A stretch of DNA of 64,000 nucleotides from Azonexus sp. (lineage in GTDB: Bacteria; Pseudomonadota; Gammaproteobacteria; Burkholderiales; Rhodocyclaceae). This document shows positions 17,599 through 27,243 of the stretch, piece after piece (position 1 is the first letter of the stretch; each line of letters opens with the position of its first letter). Where the stretch lies: the NCBI RefSeq assembly GCF_030824335.1, contig NZ_JAVBXX010000003.1:253949-317948 (forward strand), written 5' to 3'. The notes under the pieces are model-generated. The model worked only from the letters and a program-made list of their open reading frames with translations, was not told the origin of the DNA and did no database searches. A program made the position numbers and the translations under genes.

Positions 17599-17622
17599 CG
17601 ATCCGGGCGATTGCCCGGATCG
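17599..17622 (-). terminator. Hairpin after the SEC-C gene
   Basis: Perfect 10-bp stem CGATCCGGGC / GCCCGGATCG with loop GATT, seven bases beyond the SEC-C stop. There is no long T-run, so termination is likely but not certain. Confidence 0.5.
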
Positions 17623-17628
17623 GCATAT

Positions 17629-18324
17629 TTAGTTCAATTTTTCCGGTCGACCGCAACATTGCTTGTATTTCTTGCCGCTGCCGCAGGGACAGGGGTCGTT
17701 GCGACCGGATTTCGGTTCGTCGTGCTGCACCGTCATCCCGCCACGCTTGGCGCGCCAGAAGTTGTACAGCGTCTGCACGATGACCGGCAGGTTGTCCTGG
17801 ATATCGCCCATCAGGCGGGCTTCCTCGGCGGGCAGGAACCAGCGTTCGCCACTTTTTTCGGCATCTTCCTTGAGCATGCCGTTGAGCATGAACAGCGGCT
17901 CGAGCAGTTCAGACAAGTCGTCGGCGTGCTTGCCGGCCAGTTCGTACCAATCGCCGCCGAGTCCGGCACCAAAGACATAAGCATCGGCCCAAGCGGCAAA
18001 ATCGTATTCTTCCGAGCCTTCATCCACCGGGTAAAGCAACGGCGATATGGTTTCATCGGCCAGCAGGGATTGCGCGATGTCGTTGTTCAATCGAATCAAC
18101 AATTCGACCGTTTCCCCAACCACTGGATCGTCAACCTTGCTGGCGGCGGCGCCGAGTACCTCTGGTAGCCAGACGGCCGGCTGAATCGGCTGCGGACTGC
18201 TGACCACAGCGCAGATCAATGCCTGCGCTTCGTCCAGACGCATCGACTCTTCGCCAAAAATTTCTGCCTCGAGCAATTCTTCAAGCCGGTCGAGATCGGC
18301 TTCGGTCAATGGATTCGGGTTCAT
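17629..18324 (-). CDS. UPF0149 (YecA/YgfB-like) protein with C-terminal SEC-C zinc motif
   Basis: 231 residues. The UPF0149 domain covers about 1-200 ([31 protein letters not shown]), and the C-terminus is the SEC-C zinc site [16 protein letters not shown] with its CXC...CC ligands, as in the SecA tail. In YecA-type proteins this zinc site contacts ribosomes or the Sec machinery; the role here is inferred. The ATG at 18324 lies two bases beyond the AraC stop (18326), with GAGGA inside that gene, so the two are probably co-transcribed. The end of this gene matches the left flank of the array, so its 3' end may have been rebuilt by recombination. Confidence 0.88.
   Translation of the reverse strand: MNPNPLTEADLDRLEELLEAEIFGEESMRLDEAQALICAVVSSPQPIQPAVWLPEVLGAAASKVDDPVVGETVELLIRLNNDIAQSLLADETISPLLYPVDEGSEEYDFAAWADAYVFGAGLGGDWYELAGKHADDLSELLEPLFMLNGMLKEDAEKSGERWFLPAEEARLMGDIQDNLPVIVQTLYNFWRAKRGGMTVQHDEPKSGRNDPCPCGSGKKYKQCCGRPEKLN
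17630..17686. repeat. Right direct repeat of the A-B-A-B array (inside the SEC-C gene)
   Basis: These bases encode the functional end of the SEC-C motif. Eight differences in 57 separate it from the left copy at 12501-12557. The two copies enclose the four-gene array. Confidence 0.75.
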
Positions 18325-18325
18325 T

Positions 18326-19165
18326 TCACTTATCCTCGGGAATAGTTGAATCATAGCCCAGATTGCCGTTCCCCCCGGAAGACTGGGCGCGTGACTGCAT
18401 GAATCGAGCCGGCGATACGCCAAAGGCGCGTTTGAACATGGCGGAAAAAGCCGCCTGACTGGCGTAACCGAGTTCGCTCGCAACCTCACCGCAAGCCCGC
18501 CCCCGGCCGATCAGGTCGAGTGCTCGGGCCAGGCGTAGCTGCTGACGCCAGGCGCCGAAGCTCATTTTCAGTTCGCTGGCGAACAGCCGGGCCAGCGTCC
18601 GTTCGCTGGCGCCGACGCGAACCGACCATTCGGCCAACGAAAGTTTGGCCGCCGGATCCTCCATCAAGGCGCCGCACAAGGTTTGCAGACGCCGGTCGCG
18701 TGGCAAGGGCAAGCCCAGCGACAATGGGGGCGCGCGACTAATTTCAGTCAACAACAGACGAATCATCAACTCACGACGCTCGTCCTCTTCCTCCGCCAAT
18801 GCGCTGATTGCTTCAATCAAGGCGCGCATCAGATCGGATACTTCAACCACGGAACAAGCGTCGAGCGGTAATGGTGCAGCCTCGGTCGCGATGTAAATGG
18901 TACGTAACTCGACCTGGCCGAGCATCACCACTTCGTGCTCGATCTGTGGCGGAATCCACACCGCACGGAAGGCCGGGACAAGCCAGGCCATGCCTGCAGC
19001 CGCGATGCGCAAAGCACCACGTAGCGGAAAAGCCAGTTGCGCCCAGTCGTGGCTGTGCAAGGGTACGCGCACGTCGGACGGCAGGCTGCGCAGGTTGACG
19101 GTCAGCGGCTCGGCGACAGTAGGTGCCCGGCGGGGGCAGGGATCGAAGGGGAGATGTGTCAGCAT
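18326..19165 (-). CDS. AraC-family transcriptional regulator with cupin sensor
   Basis: 279 residues. The N-terminal half is cupin-like ([21 protein letters not shown], with the HSH metal- or ligand-binding pattern). The C-terminal ~100 residues carry two helix-turn-helix motifs ([20 protein letters not shown] and [19 protein letters not shown], the second ending [12 protein letters not shown]). It is divergent from the MFS exporter, 85 bp apart, which suggests it controls that transporter and itself. The inducer is unknown. Confidence 0.93.
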   Translation of the reverse strand: MLTHLPFDPCPRRAPTVAEPLTVNLRSLPSDVRVPLHSHDWAQLAFPLRGALRIAAAGMAWLVPAFRAVWIPPQIEHEVVMLGQVELRTIYIATEAAPLPLDACSVVEVSDLMRALIEAISALAEEEDERRELMIRLLLTEISRAPPLSLGLPLPRDRRLQTLCGALMEDPAAKLSLAEWSVRVGASERTLARLFASELKMSFGAWRQQLRLARALDLIGRGRACGEVASELGYASQAAFSAMFKRAFGVSPARFMQSRAQSSGGNGNLGYDSTIPEDK

Positions 19166-19250
19166 TGCGATAATTTTTGTCCTATTATCGAATTTACGTC
19201 AAGTAGCACGTCGCTAAACTGCAAGCACACGCATTTCTTCTGCTGCCGAC

Positions 19251-20459
19251 ATGAGTACTACTGCCCTTCCCCCACCTGTTACGCACGATATCGAAACCAT
19301 TTCGCTGATCGGTTTCGTACATGGTGTCTCGCACTTTTTTCATCTGCTGCTGCCACCACTCTTCCCATGGCTGATGGTGGATTTCGCACTGAACTTCACT
19401 GCCGTTGGCACGACGATGACAGTCTTTTTCGTCATTTCCGGTATCGGCCAGGCTGCGGCAGGATTCTTCGTTGACCGCTTCGGTGCCTTCCGTGTTCTCG
19501 CCGCCGGCATCTGCTGTTTCATACTCGCCGGCATCGCGCTGCATTTCGCCAACGGCCTGCCCGGACTACTCATCGCTGCCGGGCTCGCCGGTCTGGGCAA
19601 CAGTGTTTTCCATCCAGCCGATTTCACCGTGCTCAACCGTCATGTCTCACAATCCCGGCTCGGCCACGCTTTCTCGGTGCATGGCCTGTCCGGCAATCTC
19701 GGCTGGGCTGCTGCACCGGTGTTCATGACAGGAATTGCCGCCGTATCCGGCTGGCGCGATGCCGCCCTCGCCGCCAGCCTGCTGGCACTCGCCGCGCTGG
19801 CTGTACTGTTCTGGCGTCGCCAGGCCATTGCCGATCCGCGTGGCGAATACGCCAGTCGGCCACCGGAAAAAGCCGTACCGCCGCTGGCCTTCCTGCGCGT
19901 ACCGGCGGTCTGGCTGTGTTTCCTGTTCTTCTTTCTGATCACCGCCGCCTTCGGTGCCATCCAGAATTTTTCCAGCCCGATCCTGCAGGCACTTTATGGC
20001 CTGAGCCTGGCAAGCGCAGCCAGCGCCTTGTCGGCCTACTTGCTCGGCGGCGCAGTCGGTATCGTGCTCGGAGGCTTTCTCGCGCAGAAAAATGCACACG
20101 ACTGGCTGATCGCTGCGGCCCTCGGCATCGCCGCACTGCTCGCATTACTGCTCGCCAGCAGCCTTCTACCCGCCTGGAGCATGCTGCCGCTGATGAGCGC
20201 CATCGGCTTCTGCACCGGCATCGCCGGCCCATCGCGTGATCTGCTGGTGCGCCGGGCTGCCACGGCGCGCTTTGGTCAGGCGGCATTCGGACGCATCTAC
20301 GGTTTCGTTTATTCCGGGCTGGACCTCGGCTTGGCCTTGGCGCCCTTGCTGTTCGGACGATTGATGGATGCCGGAAATTTTACGGAGGTGCTATTTGGCA
20401 TTGCCGGCTTCCAGATACTGGCCATTTTCACCGCCCTGCGGGTTGGTCGGGCCGGCTGA
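19251..20459 (+). CDS. MFS transporter, fosmidomycin-resistance (Fsr)-like
   Basis: 402 residues with 12 predicted spans. IGFVHGVSHFFHLLLPPLFP at the start, the motif-A-like GFFVDRFGAFRVL after span 2 and GLAGLGNSVFHPADF near 110 match Fsr-type drug exporters. It is divergent from an AraC regulator, a common efflux arrangement. The substrate cannot be read from sequence; resistance to a particular drug should not be assumed. Confidence 0.88.
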   Translation: MSTTALPPPVTHDIETISLIGFVHGVSHFFHLLLPPLFPWLMVDFALNFTAVGTTMTVFFVISGIGQAAAGFFVDRFGAFRVLAAGICCFILAGIALHFANGLPGLLIAAGLAGLGNSVFHPADFTVLNRHVSQSRLGHAFSVHGLSGNLGWAAAPVFMTGIAAVSGWRDAALAASLLALAALAVLFWRRQAIADPRGEYASRPPEKAVPPLAFLRVPAVWLCFLFFFLITAAFGAIQNFSSPILQALYGLSLASAASALSAYLLGGAVGIVLGGFLAQKNAHDWLIAAALGIAALLALLLASSLLPAWSMLPLMSAIGFCTGIAGPSRDLLVRRAATARFGQAAFGRIYGFVYSGLDLGLALAPLLFGRLMDAGNFTEVLFGIAGFQILAIFTALRVGRAG

Positions 20460-20535
20460 ATGAAGCTGGCCTGGCGGACGCCCCCCCGCATGACATGGTG
20501 GGTGGATAGCATAGGGAGAATGGCGTGCAACGAAG

Positions 20536-20697
20536 TCAGATGTTACGGAACAAACTGCCATCTCCCCGTGAGTTCCCGCCGATTTCGCCCCCCCGTTTTT
20601 TCCGGTCGAAATGCATCAGCGCCAAAGCACTCACCCAGACGGTCGCACCGACTCCGGCAAGGAAACAAAGGATGATAAGCAGTATGTTGGTATCCAT
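20536..20697 (-). CDS. Possible small single-span membrane protein
   Basis: 53 residues: MDTNILLIILCFLAGVGATV and further hydrophobic residues form one membrane span (about 4-28), followed by a basic tail (HFDRKKRGGEIGG). There is no Shine-Dalgarno before the ATG. The hydrophobic-then-basic design is that of small bacterial membrane proteins, but it could be chance. Confidence 0.25.
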   Translation of the reverse strand: MDTNILLIILCFLAGVGATVWVSALALMHFDRKKRGGEIGGNSRGDGSLFRNI

Positions 20698-20844
20698 TGA
20701 ACAAAAATACCATTTGAATAGATTGCCAGGCAATTACCAAAAATAGGTATATGACAACGTAGCAAAAAATCATCCTTGTAAAGTTCGATTTCTGGACTAA
20801 AGTGAAAGTGCACAGCACGTTGTTTCACCGAAAGGAAATGAATC

Positions 20845-20955
20845 ATGTGTGTAGTAACGCAAAGAAACAGGCCGATGATGAATCCGGGAATTACCAAGGC
20901 AACACGGGCTGAAGATTCAGCCGAGGATGATCCGCCGCAAATCGGTCGGCACTGA
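20845..20955 (+). CDS. Possible 36-residue protein
   Basis: ATG 20845 follows AAAGGA by eight bases; the frame runs 36 codons, and a strong terminator begins 25 bp after the stop. The product (RNRPMMNPGITKATRAED...) is hydrophilic, with no recognised motif. Start signal plus terminator suggest a short transcript; it could equally be a small RNA. Confidence 0.3.
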   Translation: MCVVTQRNRPMMNPGITKATRAEDSAEDDPPQIGRH

Positions 20956-20980
20956 ACGGAGAGCGTTACGGTGCCAGCAG

Positions 20981-21007
20981 AAAGGCCAGCAAAACAGCTG
21001 GCCTTTT
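20981..21007. terminator. Strong hairpin terminator
   Basis: AAAGGCCAGC / GCTGGCCTTT with a six-base loop and TTTTT on the plus strand. On the minus strand it lies about 110 bp beyond the radical SAM stop and has a weaker T-run. Confidence 0.8.
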
Positions 21008-21116
21008 TCTTGGTCCTTCCTTCTTGGTCCTTCGTTCTGAGCGCTGAATTCAACAACATCCGGCGGGCAAGAAATGCCCGATGCTTGAAAAATACATCAG
21101 GAAAACCAGGGCAGCG

Positions 21117-22007
21117 TTACAAACCGCGCGCCCAGAGAGGCCGCAGTCGCGCTTCCTGCGGTCGTTCAATCGCTTGCCTGACCTGCGCCAACAGTCTTTC
21201 CTTATCCGCTCCCAAGGTGCCTTTCAGGATCAGGGCATTGGAGGCGTGATCGCTGCGAAACACGGTACGCGTCAACGTCAAGCGCGAGAGAAAATCTTCC
21301 ATTTCAGTGAACAAGGCCTGTTGGTCAAGCGGTTCCCACTGAGGAAAATCCGCACGAAAACGCTGCTCGCCTTTCGGAAAACTGACCACCAGGGTGGCAA
21401 GGTATTCAGGCTGTGTCAGATTCGCCAGCTTCGCGGAGTTGACTGCGTGCTGGTGGGTGTAGACCTGCCCGCCCAAGCCATTGAGGATCATCACGGAACG
21501 GGAGATACCTGCGTTTCCCAATTTTTCCAAAGCCTCGCAGGTCGTAGCGAAGCTTTCTCCCTTGGTAACCAAGGCCAGGACTTCATCGTCGCCAGATTCG
21601 GCACCGACATAAACCATTTTCAAACCAGCCGCCGCCAGTTCGTCGATTTCCTGCTGCGACTTTTTCCTTAAATTTCGCGGCAGGCAATACGAAGAAATCC
21701 GGCGCACCGCCGGTAGATGGGTATGGATTGCCTCAAGTACGGTCAACAAGCGTTTGGTCGGCAAAACCAGTGCATCGCCGTCCGCCAGAAAGACACGCCG
21801 GATATCGTTACCATAGCGTTCACCTGTCAGGCGGATACTCTCCAATACCTCGGCTTCTTCACGGGCGCGGAATTTTTTCTGCGGCGCGGTGTACATCTCG
21901 CAGAAAGTGCATTTGTTCCAGGAACAACCATCAGTGAGCGGCAGGATCAGCGATTCAGCCTCACTCGGCGGCCGGTAGACCGGCTCGACGTAGCGGATCG
22001 GGATCAT
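21117..22007 (-). CDS. Radical SAM protein with CX4CX2C cluster motif
   Basis: 296 residues. CSWNKCTFCEMY near residue 27 binds the 4Fe-4S cluster, with four rather than three residues between the first two cysteines. FLADGDALVLP and VGAESGDDEVL fit the SAM-binding parts of the TIM barrel. There is no B12 or TRAM domain. It overlaps the thioesterase stop by four bases (ATGA), so the two are coupled. Similar small radical SAM proteins are widespread but uncharacterised. The B12-type protein at 35234-37231 carries the same unusual spacing. Confidence 0.85.
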   Translation of the reverse strand: MIPIRYVEPVYRPPSEAESLILPLTDGCSWNKCTFCEMYTAPQKKFRAREEAEVLESIRLTGERYGNDIRRVFLADGDALVLPTKRLLTVLEAIHTHLPAVRRISSYCLPRNLRKKSQQEIDELAAAGLKMVYVGAESGDDEVLALVTKGESFATTCEALEKLGNAGISRSVMILNGLGGQVYTHQHAVNSAKLANLTQPEYLATLVVSFPKGEQRFRADFPQWEPLDQQALFTEMEDFLSRLTLTRTVFRSDHASNALILKGTLGADKERLLAQVRQAIERPQEARLRPLWARGL

Positions 22008-22432
22008 GCGCCGCCGACCTTGGCAAGAAAGGCTACCGGCACTACCGCCTTGCTCCGTGCCGCGTAGTCGAAAAAGACGATGCCATGCTTGCCACGCGCC
22101 ACTTCGCGCCCGCTCGCCAGGTCGGACAAACGCCAGAGCAGATCGCAACCGTGGTTGTGAAAGTCGCCGGCAGCGAATTCAATCCGCAAGGTCTCGCCGT
22201 GAAACGCTTCGGAACGATACTGTGCTGCGACATCGGCAACGATGACACCAACGCCTTCGACGTCGAGTTCGGAATAACCGAGTGAGCGGAAGAAGCGGAC
22301 CCGCGCTTCCGAGACCAACATCAACAATGCGGCGTTATCGAGGTGATTGCCATAGTTGATGTGGTTAATATAAATAGGCACTTCGGTGGAAAAAACGAAG
22401 TGTTCAGGCAGGTCGATCTTGATGCGCGGCAT
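22004..22432 (-). CDS. Acyl-CoA thioesterase, 4HBT (hotdog) family
   Basis: 142 residues in a single hotdog domain: INHINYGNHLDNAALLMLVSEAR matches the family signature, with the helix of the 4HBT fold and an Asp as likely catalytic residue. It probably hydrolyses a thioester of CoA or ACP; the substrate is unknown. ATGs at 22438 and 22432 are both possible, and neither has a strong Shine-Dalgarno. It is the first gene of a two-gene unit with the radical SAM protein. Confidence 0.85.
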   Translation of the reverse strand: MPRIKIDLPEHFVFSTEVPIYINHINYGNHLDNAALLMLVSEARVRFFRSLGYSELDVEGVGVIVADVAAQYRSEAFHGETLRIEFAAGDFHNHGCDLLWRLSDLASGREVARGKHGIVFFDYAARSKAVVPVAFLAKVGGA

Positions 22433-22535
22433 GATCATCCGGTTCGTGACAGAAAAGCCGTATTTTAGGCCTTCGACAGCCGAACCGTGACGATCTCCCG
22501 CGGCCGAGCCGCAAGTCGGCAAAACACGCTCAGGC

Positions 22536-24581
22536 TCAGGTTCTGAAACGGCCGATGCTGGCGCGCAACTGGGTCGACAGCGCCTCCATACCGTGCGCAG
22601 TATCGGCCGTTGCTTTGGCCTGCACATAGTTTTCTTCCGCTTGCTGGGCGATCAGTTCGACATTGCGGGCAATTTCCTGATTCGCCATGTTCTGCTCGCG
22701 CAGCGCCTCGGAAATCCCGACCACGGCAACGCTGACTTCATCCGCCCCGGACTTGATGTCGTTGATCCTGCCGCCAGCCTCGCTGGCCAGACGAACGCCT
22801 TCGTCAACCTGCTTTTCTCCGGTTTGCATGCTGTCGACCGCATGATTTGCCCCTTGCTGAATGCTATTCACCATGCGGGTAATTTCCTGCGTCGACTGGG
22901 TCGTCCGTTCGGCCAGTTTGCGCACTTCATCGGCCACCACGGCAAAACCCCGACCGGCCTCGCCGGCCCGTGCCGCTTCAATCGCGGCATTGAGCGCCAG
23001 CAAATTGGTCTGTTCGGCAATTTCGCGAATCACATTGACGATATGCGATATCTGCTGCGACTCCTGCCCCAGGCGCGCTACTGCCGTTGAGGAATGGCCG
23101 ACGGTCTGGGCAATGGAACTCATCCCCTGCACCGCCCGGTTGATCACTTCGATCCCGGTATCGGAAACCCTGCCCGAGGTTTCTGCAAGGCTCCGGCATG
23201 CCTCGGCATGCATTGCAACCTGCTGCATGCTGCTACTCATCTCTTCAACAGTCGCCGCCATGGTCGTTGCTGCCGAGCTTTGCTCGCCGGAACTGCTGGC
23301 AACCGATTCGGAAGCCAGCGACAAGCGGTGCGCATCATTCGCCAGACCACCAATCCCGGCATCGATTTCACTGACCATCTGCCGCAGTTGATTGCTCATC
23401 GCGTCCAGAGCCGAAAGAAGGAGCCCGACCTCATCCGACGAGGTCGCCCGGATATGTTGCGTCAGATCGCCGCCGGCCACGCGGTTCGTTACGGCAACAG
23501 CTTCGGCCAGCGGCTTGCTGATCCAGCGATGCGTGGTCCACAGAATGGCAATGGCGATCACCAGCAGAATGGATATCCCGACAATGGTCAGTTGCCACTG
23601 AACGGCAGTCACTTCACGACTGAATTCTTCGGTATACGCCCCCGTGGCCACAATCCAGCCCCACTTCTCGAAGGGGGCTACTACCGTGATTTTTTCCCGC
23701 GCCGCAGTTTCACCCACGGCGGCGTTCTGCCACCAGTAACGCAATTCGCCAGACTTTATCTCGATCAGGCGGCGCACGACGGCAACACCGTTCTTGTCCT
23801 GAATATCGAGAATGTTCTTGCCTTCGGAAGCCGGGTGAATGATTGCCAGCCCCGGCTCTTTGACCGCGTCGATCACAAACGGGTAGCCGGACTCGCCGAC
23901 CTTGAGCGCCAGAATCCTGGCCTTCAGATTTTTCAGGCTATCCGTGAAATCCATGCCAATGAACGAGATCCCGACGACTTTGCCCTCCGCATCGAGCAAA
24001 GGCAGATAAGCGCTCATGTAATTGCGGCCGAAAAGTGCAGCCGGACCAAGATAGCTTTTACCCGCCAGAACGGCAGCGTAGGCTGGATGCTTGCTGCCCA
24101 GCGGTGTACCGATCACCCGCTCACCCGCCGGGTTGCGCAAGGAGGTCGTGACCCGGTAAAACTCGTCACCCTGGCGAACAAACAGGGTAGCCACGCCGCC
24201 GGTCGTTTTTGAAAATTGATCCACCAGGGCGAACTGGTTATTGAGCCCGACATCACCAGCCTTCAGCAACGGCAGGGCGAGTGGCCCGGTCGGCACCTGC
24301 TGGTGTGCATCCAGCGAAATCCCCTTCGGCAAGGAAGCGGTAAAACTGGCCCCCAGCATTTCGGCTGAACGCTCAAGCACGCTGGCGTAGGCTTCGACCA
24401 TGTCGACCACCTGCTGGTTGGTACGTTTTAGCTCATCGATGCCACGCGCCTCGAGACGATTGCCAAGCCAGCTTGAAAGAAAGGTGCCCGCAACAAGAAA
24501 TATCGCCACAATGACGGAGAGCAGGATGAAATTGAGCTTTGCAGCGATGGAACGGTGAGCAGCCGACAGCATGTGAGCCAT
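22536..24581 (-). CDS. Methyl-accepting chemotaxis protein with Cache sensor
   Basis: 681 residues. TM1 lies near 20-40 and is followed by a ~300-residue periplasmic Cache domain ([40 protein letters not shown]), TM2 near 325-347, a HAMP domain and the cytoplasmic signalling hairpin with the conserved tip [26 protein letters not shown] sits just before the ATG at 24581. The Cache type resembles those that bind small carboxylates, but the ligand is not evident. The C-terminus lacks a CheR-tethering pentapeptide. Confidence 0.95.
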   Translation of the reverse strand: MAHMLSAAHRSIAAKLNFILLSVIVAIFLVAGTFLSSWLGNRLEARGIDELKRTNQQVVDMVEAYASVLERSAEMLGASFTASLPKGISLDAHQQVPTGPLALPLLKAGDVGLNNQFALVDQFSKTTGGVATLFVRQGDEFYRVTTSLRNPAGERVIGTPLGSKHPAYAAVLAGKSYLGPAALFGRNYMSAYLPLLDAEGKVVGISFIGMDFTDSLKNLKARILALKVGESGYPFVIDAVKEPGLAIIHPASEGKNILDIQDKNGVAVVRRLIEIKSGELRYWWQNAAVGETAAREKITVVAPFEKWGWIVATGAYTEEFSREVTAVQWQLTIVGISILLVIAIAILWTTHRWISKPLAEAVAVTNRVAGGDLTQHIRATSSDEVGLLLSALDAMSNQLRQMVSEIDAGIGGLANDAHRLSLASESVASSSGEQSSAATTMAATVEEMSSSMQQVAMHAEACRSLAETSGRVSDTGIEVINRAVQGMSSIAQTVGHSSTAVARLGQESQQISHIVNVIREIAEQTNLLALNAAIEAARAGEAGRGFAVVADEVRKLAERTTQSTQEITRMVNSIQQGANHAVDSMQTGEKQVDEGVRLASEAGGRINDIKSGADEVSVAVVGISEALREQNMANQEIARNVELIAQQAEENYVQAKATADTAHGMEALSTQLRASIGRFRT

Positions 24582-24793
24582 GTATCCTCCTTTTTTCCCC
24601 AAGCAGAAATAAGCATGGTGGCTTATGGCAAAGGGGAATTTTGAATGGCCAATCTTTTACGTTGGCCTGTACTTTCAGGTTGTAAAACCTTCAAGCGAAA
24701 AACGCGGACTATACACATCACCAGGCAAAGAAACGACAACTAAATAACCAGATAATGAAATGGAAATATTGTGATTACACGAAACGAGGCTCA

Positions 24794-25984
24794 GTGAACA
24801 CAAAAAATCCGAACGGGCCACTGTCCGTTTTTCTTGTTTTTCTTCGCCTGGGGCTGACCGCTTTCGGCGGCCCTGTCGCGCATCTGGCTTACTTCAGGGA
24901 GGAATTTGTCCTGCGTCGGCGCTGGCTGACGGATGCAGCCTACGCCGACCTTGTCGCGCTATGTCAATTCCTGCCCGGACCGGCGAGCAGCCAGGTCGGA
25001 CTGGCCATCGGTCTGCAGCAAGCCGGCTACCGTGGCGCACTGGCGGCATGGAGCGGCTTCACGCTGCCCTCGGCGCTGCTGCTGATCCTGTTTGCCCTCG
25101 CTCTGGGCGAGTTCGGCAATGCCTTGCCCGCCGGCCTGCTTCAGGGCTTGAAGATCGTTGCCGTTGCAGTCGTCGCGCAAGCCGTCTGGGGCATGGCAAA
25201 AAGCCTTTGTCCCGACGGGCTACGACGCGTACTTGCGCTGGCGGCCACCGCGGCGCTCCTGGCATGGCCATCAGCCTGGAGCCAGATCGTGGTCATCCTG
25301 CTCGCCGGACTGATCGGCTTGAGCCGCTCATGGCCAGTGAGCGGTGCTCCGGCAGAAAGCCTCTTCCCCGGCATGGAACAACGAACCGGCGCGCTCTGGC
25401 TGGCATTTTTCTTCGCCCTGCTTATCGCCTTGCCAGTACTAGCCCAGGCATTTCCCGTTCATGGGCTGGCCTTGATCGATGCGTTCTATCGCGCCGGTGC
25501 GCTGGTTTTCGGCGGCGGCCATGTCGTGTTGCCACTACTGCAGGCGGAAATTGTCGGTCATGGCTGGGTCGACCGCGAAATTTTCCTTGCCGGCTACGGC
25601 GCAGCCCAGGCGGTACCCGGTCCACTGTTCACTTTCGCCGCTTTCCTCGGCGCCGCGGCCAGCCCGTCACCCAATGGCTGGGCGGGCGGCCTGCTCTGCC
25701 TGTTGGCGATCTTTCTGCCGGCCTTTCTGCTACTGGCCGGCGCCTTGCCCTTCTGGGACCGCCTGCGCACCAATCCACGGGCCAGAGCGGCGCTGGCCGG
25801 GATCAACGCGGCAGTAGTCGGCATCCTGCTGGCAGCACTCTACGACCCACTATGGACCAGCACGATCCACACGCTGGCGGACCTGCTGCTTGCACTCCTT
25901 GCCTTCACTGCGCTGACCCTTGGCAAACAAGCGCCGTGGCGCATCGTCGCCGCCTGCGCACTGACCGGCGGGCTGTTGTTCTAG
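24794..25984 (+). CDS. chrA: Chromate transporter, long-chain ChrA type
   Basis: 396 residues with two homologous ChrA halves: FLRLGLTAFGGPVAHLAYFREEF with FLPGPASSQ in the first, and FYRAGALVFGGGHVVLPLLQ with GAAQAVPGPLF in the second. Membrane chromate efflux is the known role; some homologues serve other anions. GTG 24794 has GAGG four bases upstream and gives the usual N-terminus; an in-frame ATG at 24755 would add 13 residues. The stop overlaps that of the convergent zinc-ribbon gene (shared CTAG). Confidence 0.92.
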   Translation: MNTKNPNGPLSVFLVFLRLGLTAFGGPVAHLAYFREEFVLRRRWLTDAAYADLVALCQFLPGPASSQVGLAIGLQQAGYRGALAAWSGFTLPSALLLILFALALGEFGNALPAGLLQGLKIVAVAVVAQAVWGMAKSLCPDGLRRVLALAATAALLAWPSAWSQIVVILLAGLIGLSRSWPVSGAPAESLFPGMEQRTGALWLAFFFALLIALPVLAQAFPVHGLALIDAFYRAGALVFGGGHVVLPLLQAEIVGHGWVDREIFLAGYGAAQAVPGPLFTFAAFLGAAASPSPNGWAGGLLCLLAIFLPAFLLLAGALPFWDRLRTNPRARAALAGINAAVVGILLAALYDPLWTSTIHTLADLLLALLAFTALTLGKQAPWRIVAACALTGGLLF

Positions 25985-27024
25985 GCCTCACCGCGCGCTG
26001 CCGCGCCACAGGCGTGGCAAAAACGGGCGAAGGCACTCTTGCGTTCCTTGCAGCCCGAGCAATGATCGAACAGGCAAATGCCGCAATGCGGGCAGAAATC
26101 GATGGCGGTGTTGCTCAGATCGACCGTGCGCTCGCAGCCGGGGCAGACCTTCTTGCCCAGTCGCGCCAGCGCCACGTCGTAGGACAATTCCTTGCGCCGC
26201 TCGACGTCGGGCATCGCTTCGGCCAGTTTCTGTCGTTCCAGGTAGCGGTTCAGTCCGATGATCGCGTAACGGCCAACCAGCACCGTCAGCGCAATGCCAA
26301 CGACGTAGCGCACCCAGCCGCCATAGCTTGGAATGTAGGGCACGAGTTCGACAAAGAAGGCGAACAGGGCGAAGTAGATGAAGCCCCAGACAAATGGCCA
26401 CCAGATGCTCTGGCGCTTTTTTGCAAATAACCAGCCGGCAACACCCAACAATGGCAGGGTCAACAACAAGCGATAGCCAAAAACCCGCAACTCCTGGCTA
26501 CGCAACTCGCTGCTCAAGCGATTCCCAGCCAGTCGCTGCAACTCGCGCAACTGGCTTTGGACGCGTTGCTCCAACTGCTGCTGGTCGAGCAAAACCTGCT
26601 GTTGCGCCTGTACTGCAGCCAGCGCCTGCCGCTCGGCCGCTTTCAGGAGATCCAGCGCCGCAGTGCGGGCAATCACCTCGCTATCCTGCTCAACGCGTTT
26701 GGTAACGTGCCGAGCGGCCAGCCAGTTGTTGAACGTGTCTCTTGCGGTCGACGCGTCGGAACGGGCGGAATTCAGTTGCAGTTGCGCCTGATCAAGCGCA
26801 TCTTTTGCCTGCTGCTGCGCCGTCTGAGCCTGCGTGATTTCGACCCGCAAGGCTTCGGCGGCAGGTCGGTCAATGAAGCTGTCCAGCGTCAGCCGCTGCT
26901 CCACCTTCGGCAGATTTTCGACGATGTTTCCGCCCAGCCCGATCAAGAAACTGGCGAAGACCACGGCCACGATCCACAGACCAAAACGGAACCAGCGTTC
27001 CGACCAGCGCAATGCCTTGCTCAT
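25981..27024 (-). CDS. Membrane protein with coiled coil and C-terminal zinc ribbons
   Basis: 347 residues. One span near 14-34; a Gln/Ala-rich coiled coil (about 65-175, TAQQQAKDALDQAQLQL); three further spans between about 185 and 265; then two CXXC pairs (CPGCERTVD...CPHCGICLF) and two more (CSGCKERK...CHACG), a double zinc ribbon. No catalytic motif is visible. It may be a membrane scaffold. AGGTGG lies about seven bases before ATG 27024. Function unknown. Confidence 0.8.
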   Translation of the reverse strand: MSKALRWSERWFRFGLWIVAVVFASFLIGLGGNIVENLPKVEQRLTLDSFIDRPAAEALRVEITQAQTAQQQAKDALDQAQLQLNSARSDASTARDTFNNWLAARHVTKRVEQDSEVIARTAALDLLKAAERQALAAVQAQQQVLLDQQQLEQRVQSQLRELQRLAGNRLSSELRSQELRVFGYRLLLTLPLLGVAGWLFAKKRQSIWWPFVWGFIYFALFAFFVELVPYIPSYGGWVRYVVGIALTVLVGRYAIIGLNRYLERQKLAEAMPDVERRKELSYDVALARLGKKVCPGCERTVDLSNTAIDFCPHCGICLFDHCSGCKERKSAFARFCHACGAAARGEA

Positions 27025-27243
27025 TTTCGCCACCTTTCAATGCGTTGAAGGCGTCATGTTACAAGCCAATCAGCATGCCGCGCACAGCACATCGCAGCGA
27101 TCCAGCGCGTGTGCCGCGTTCCGTCGATGCATCCAGAGGGATGCGAGTTTTGCGGTCAACTGGCAGAACTCGCCATTTTCCCGGGTTGGCAAACGGGCAG
27201 CCAAGGCGAGCCATATAGGCACGCCCAAGCGGACAAAACGCCC

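Noticed and set aside
24961..26430. Open frame of about 490 codons crossing chrA and the zinc-ribbon gene
   Set aside because: Arg/Pro-rich out-of-frame translation of chrA; it spans two convergent real genes.
27034..27243. Short frames between the zinc-ribbon gene and nfsB
   Set aside because: No ribosome site, no family resemblance and no terminator; left as non-coding.
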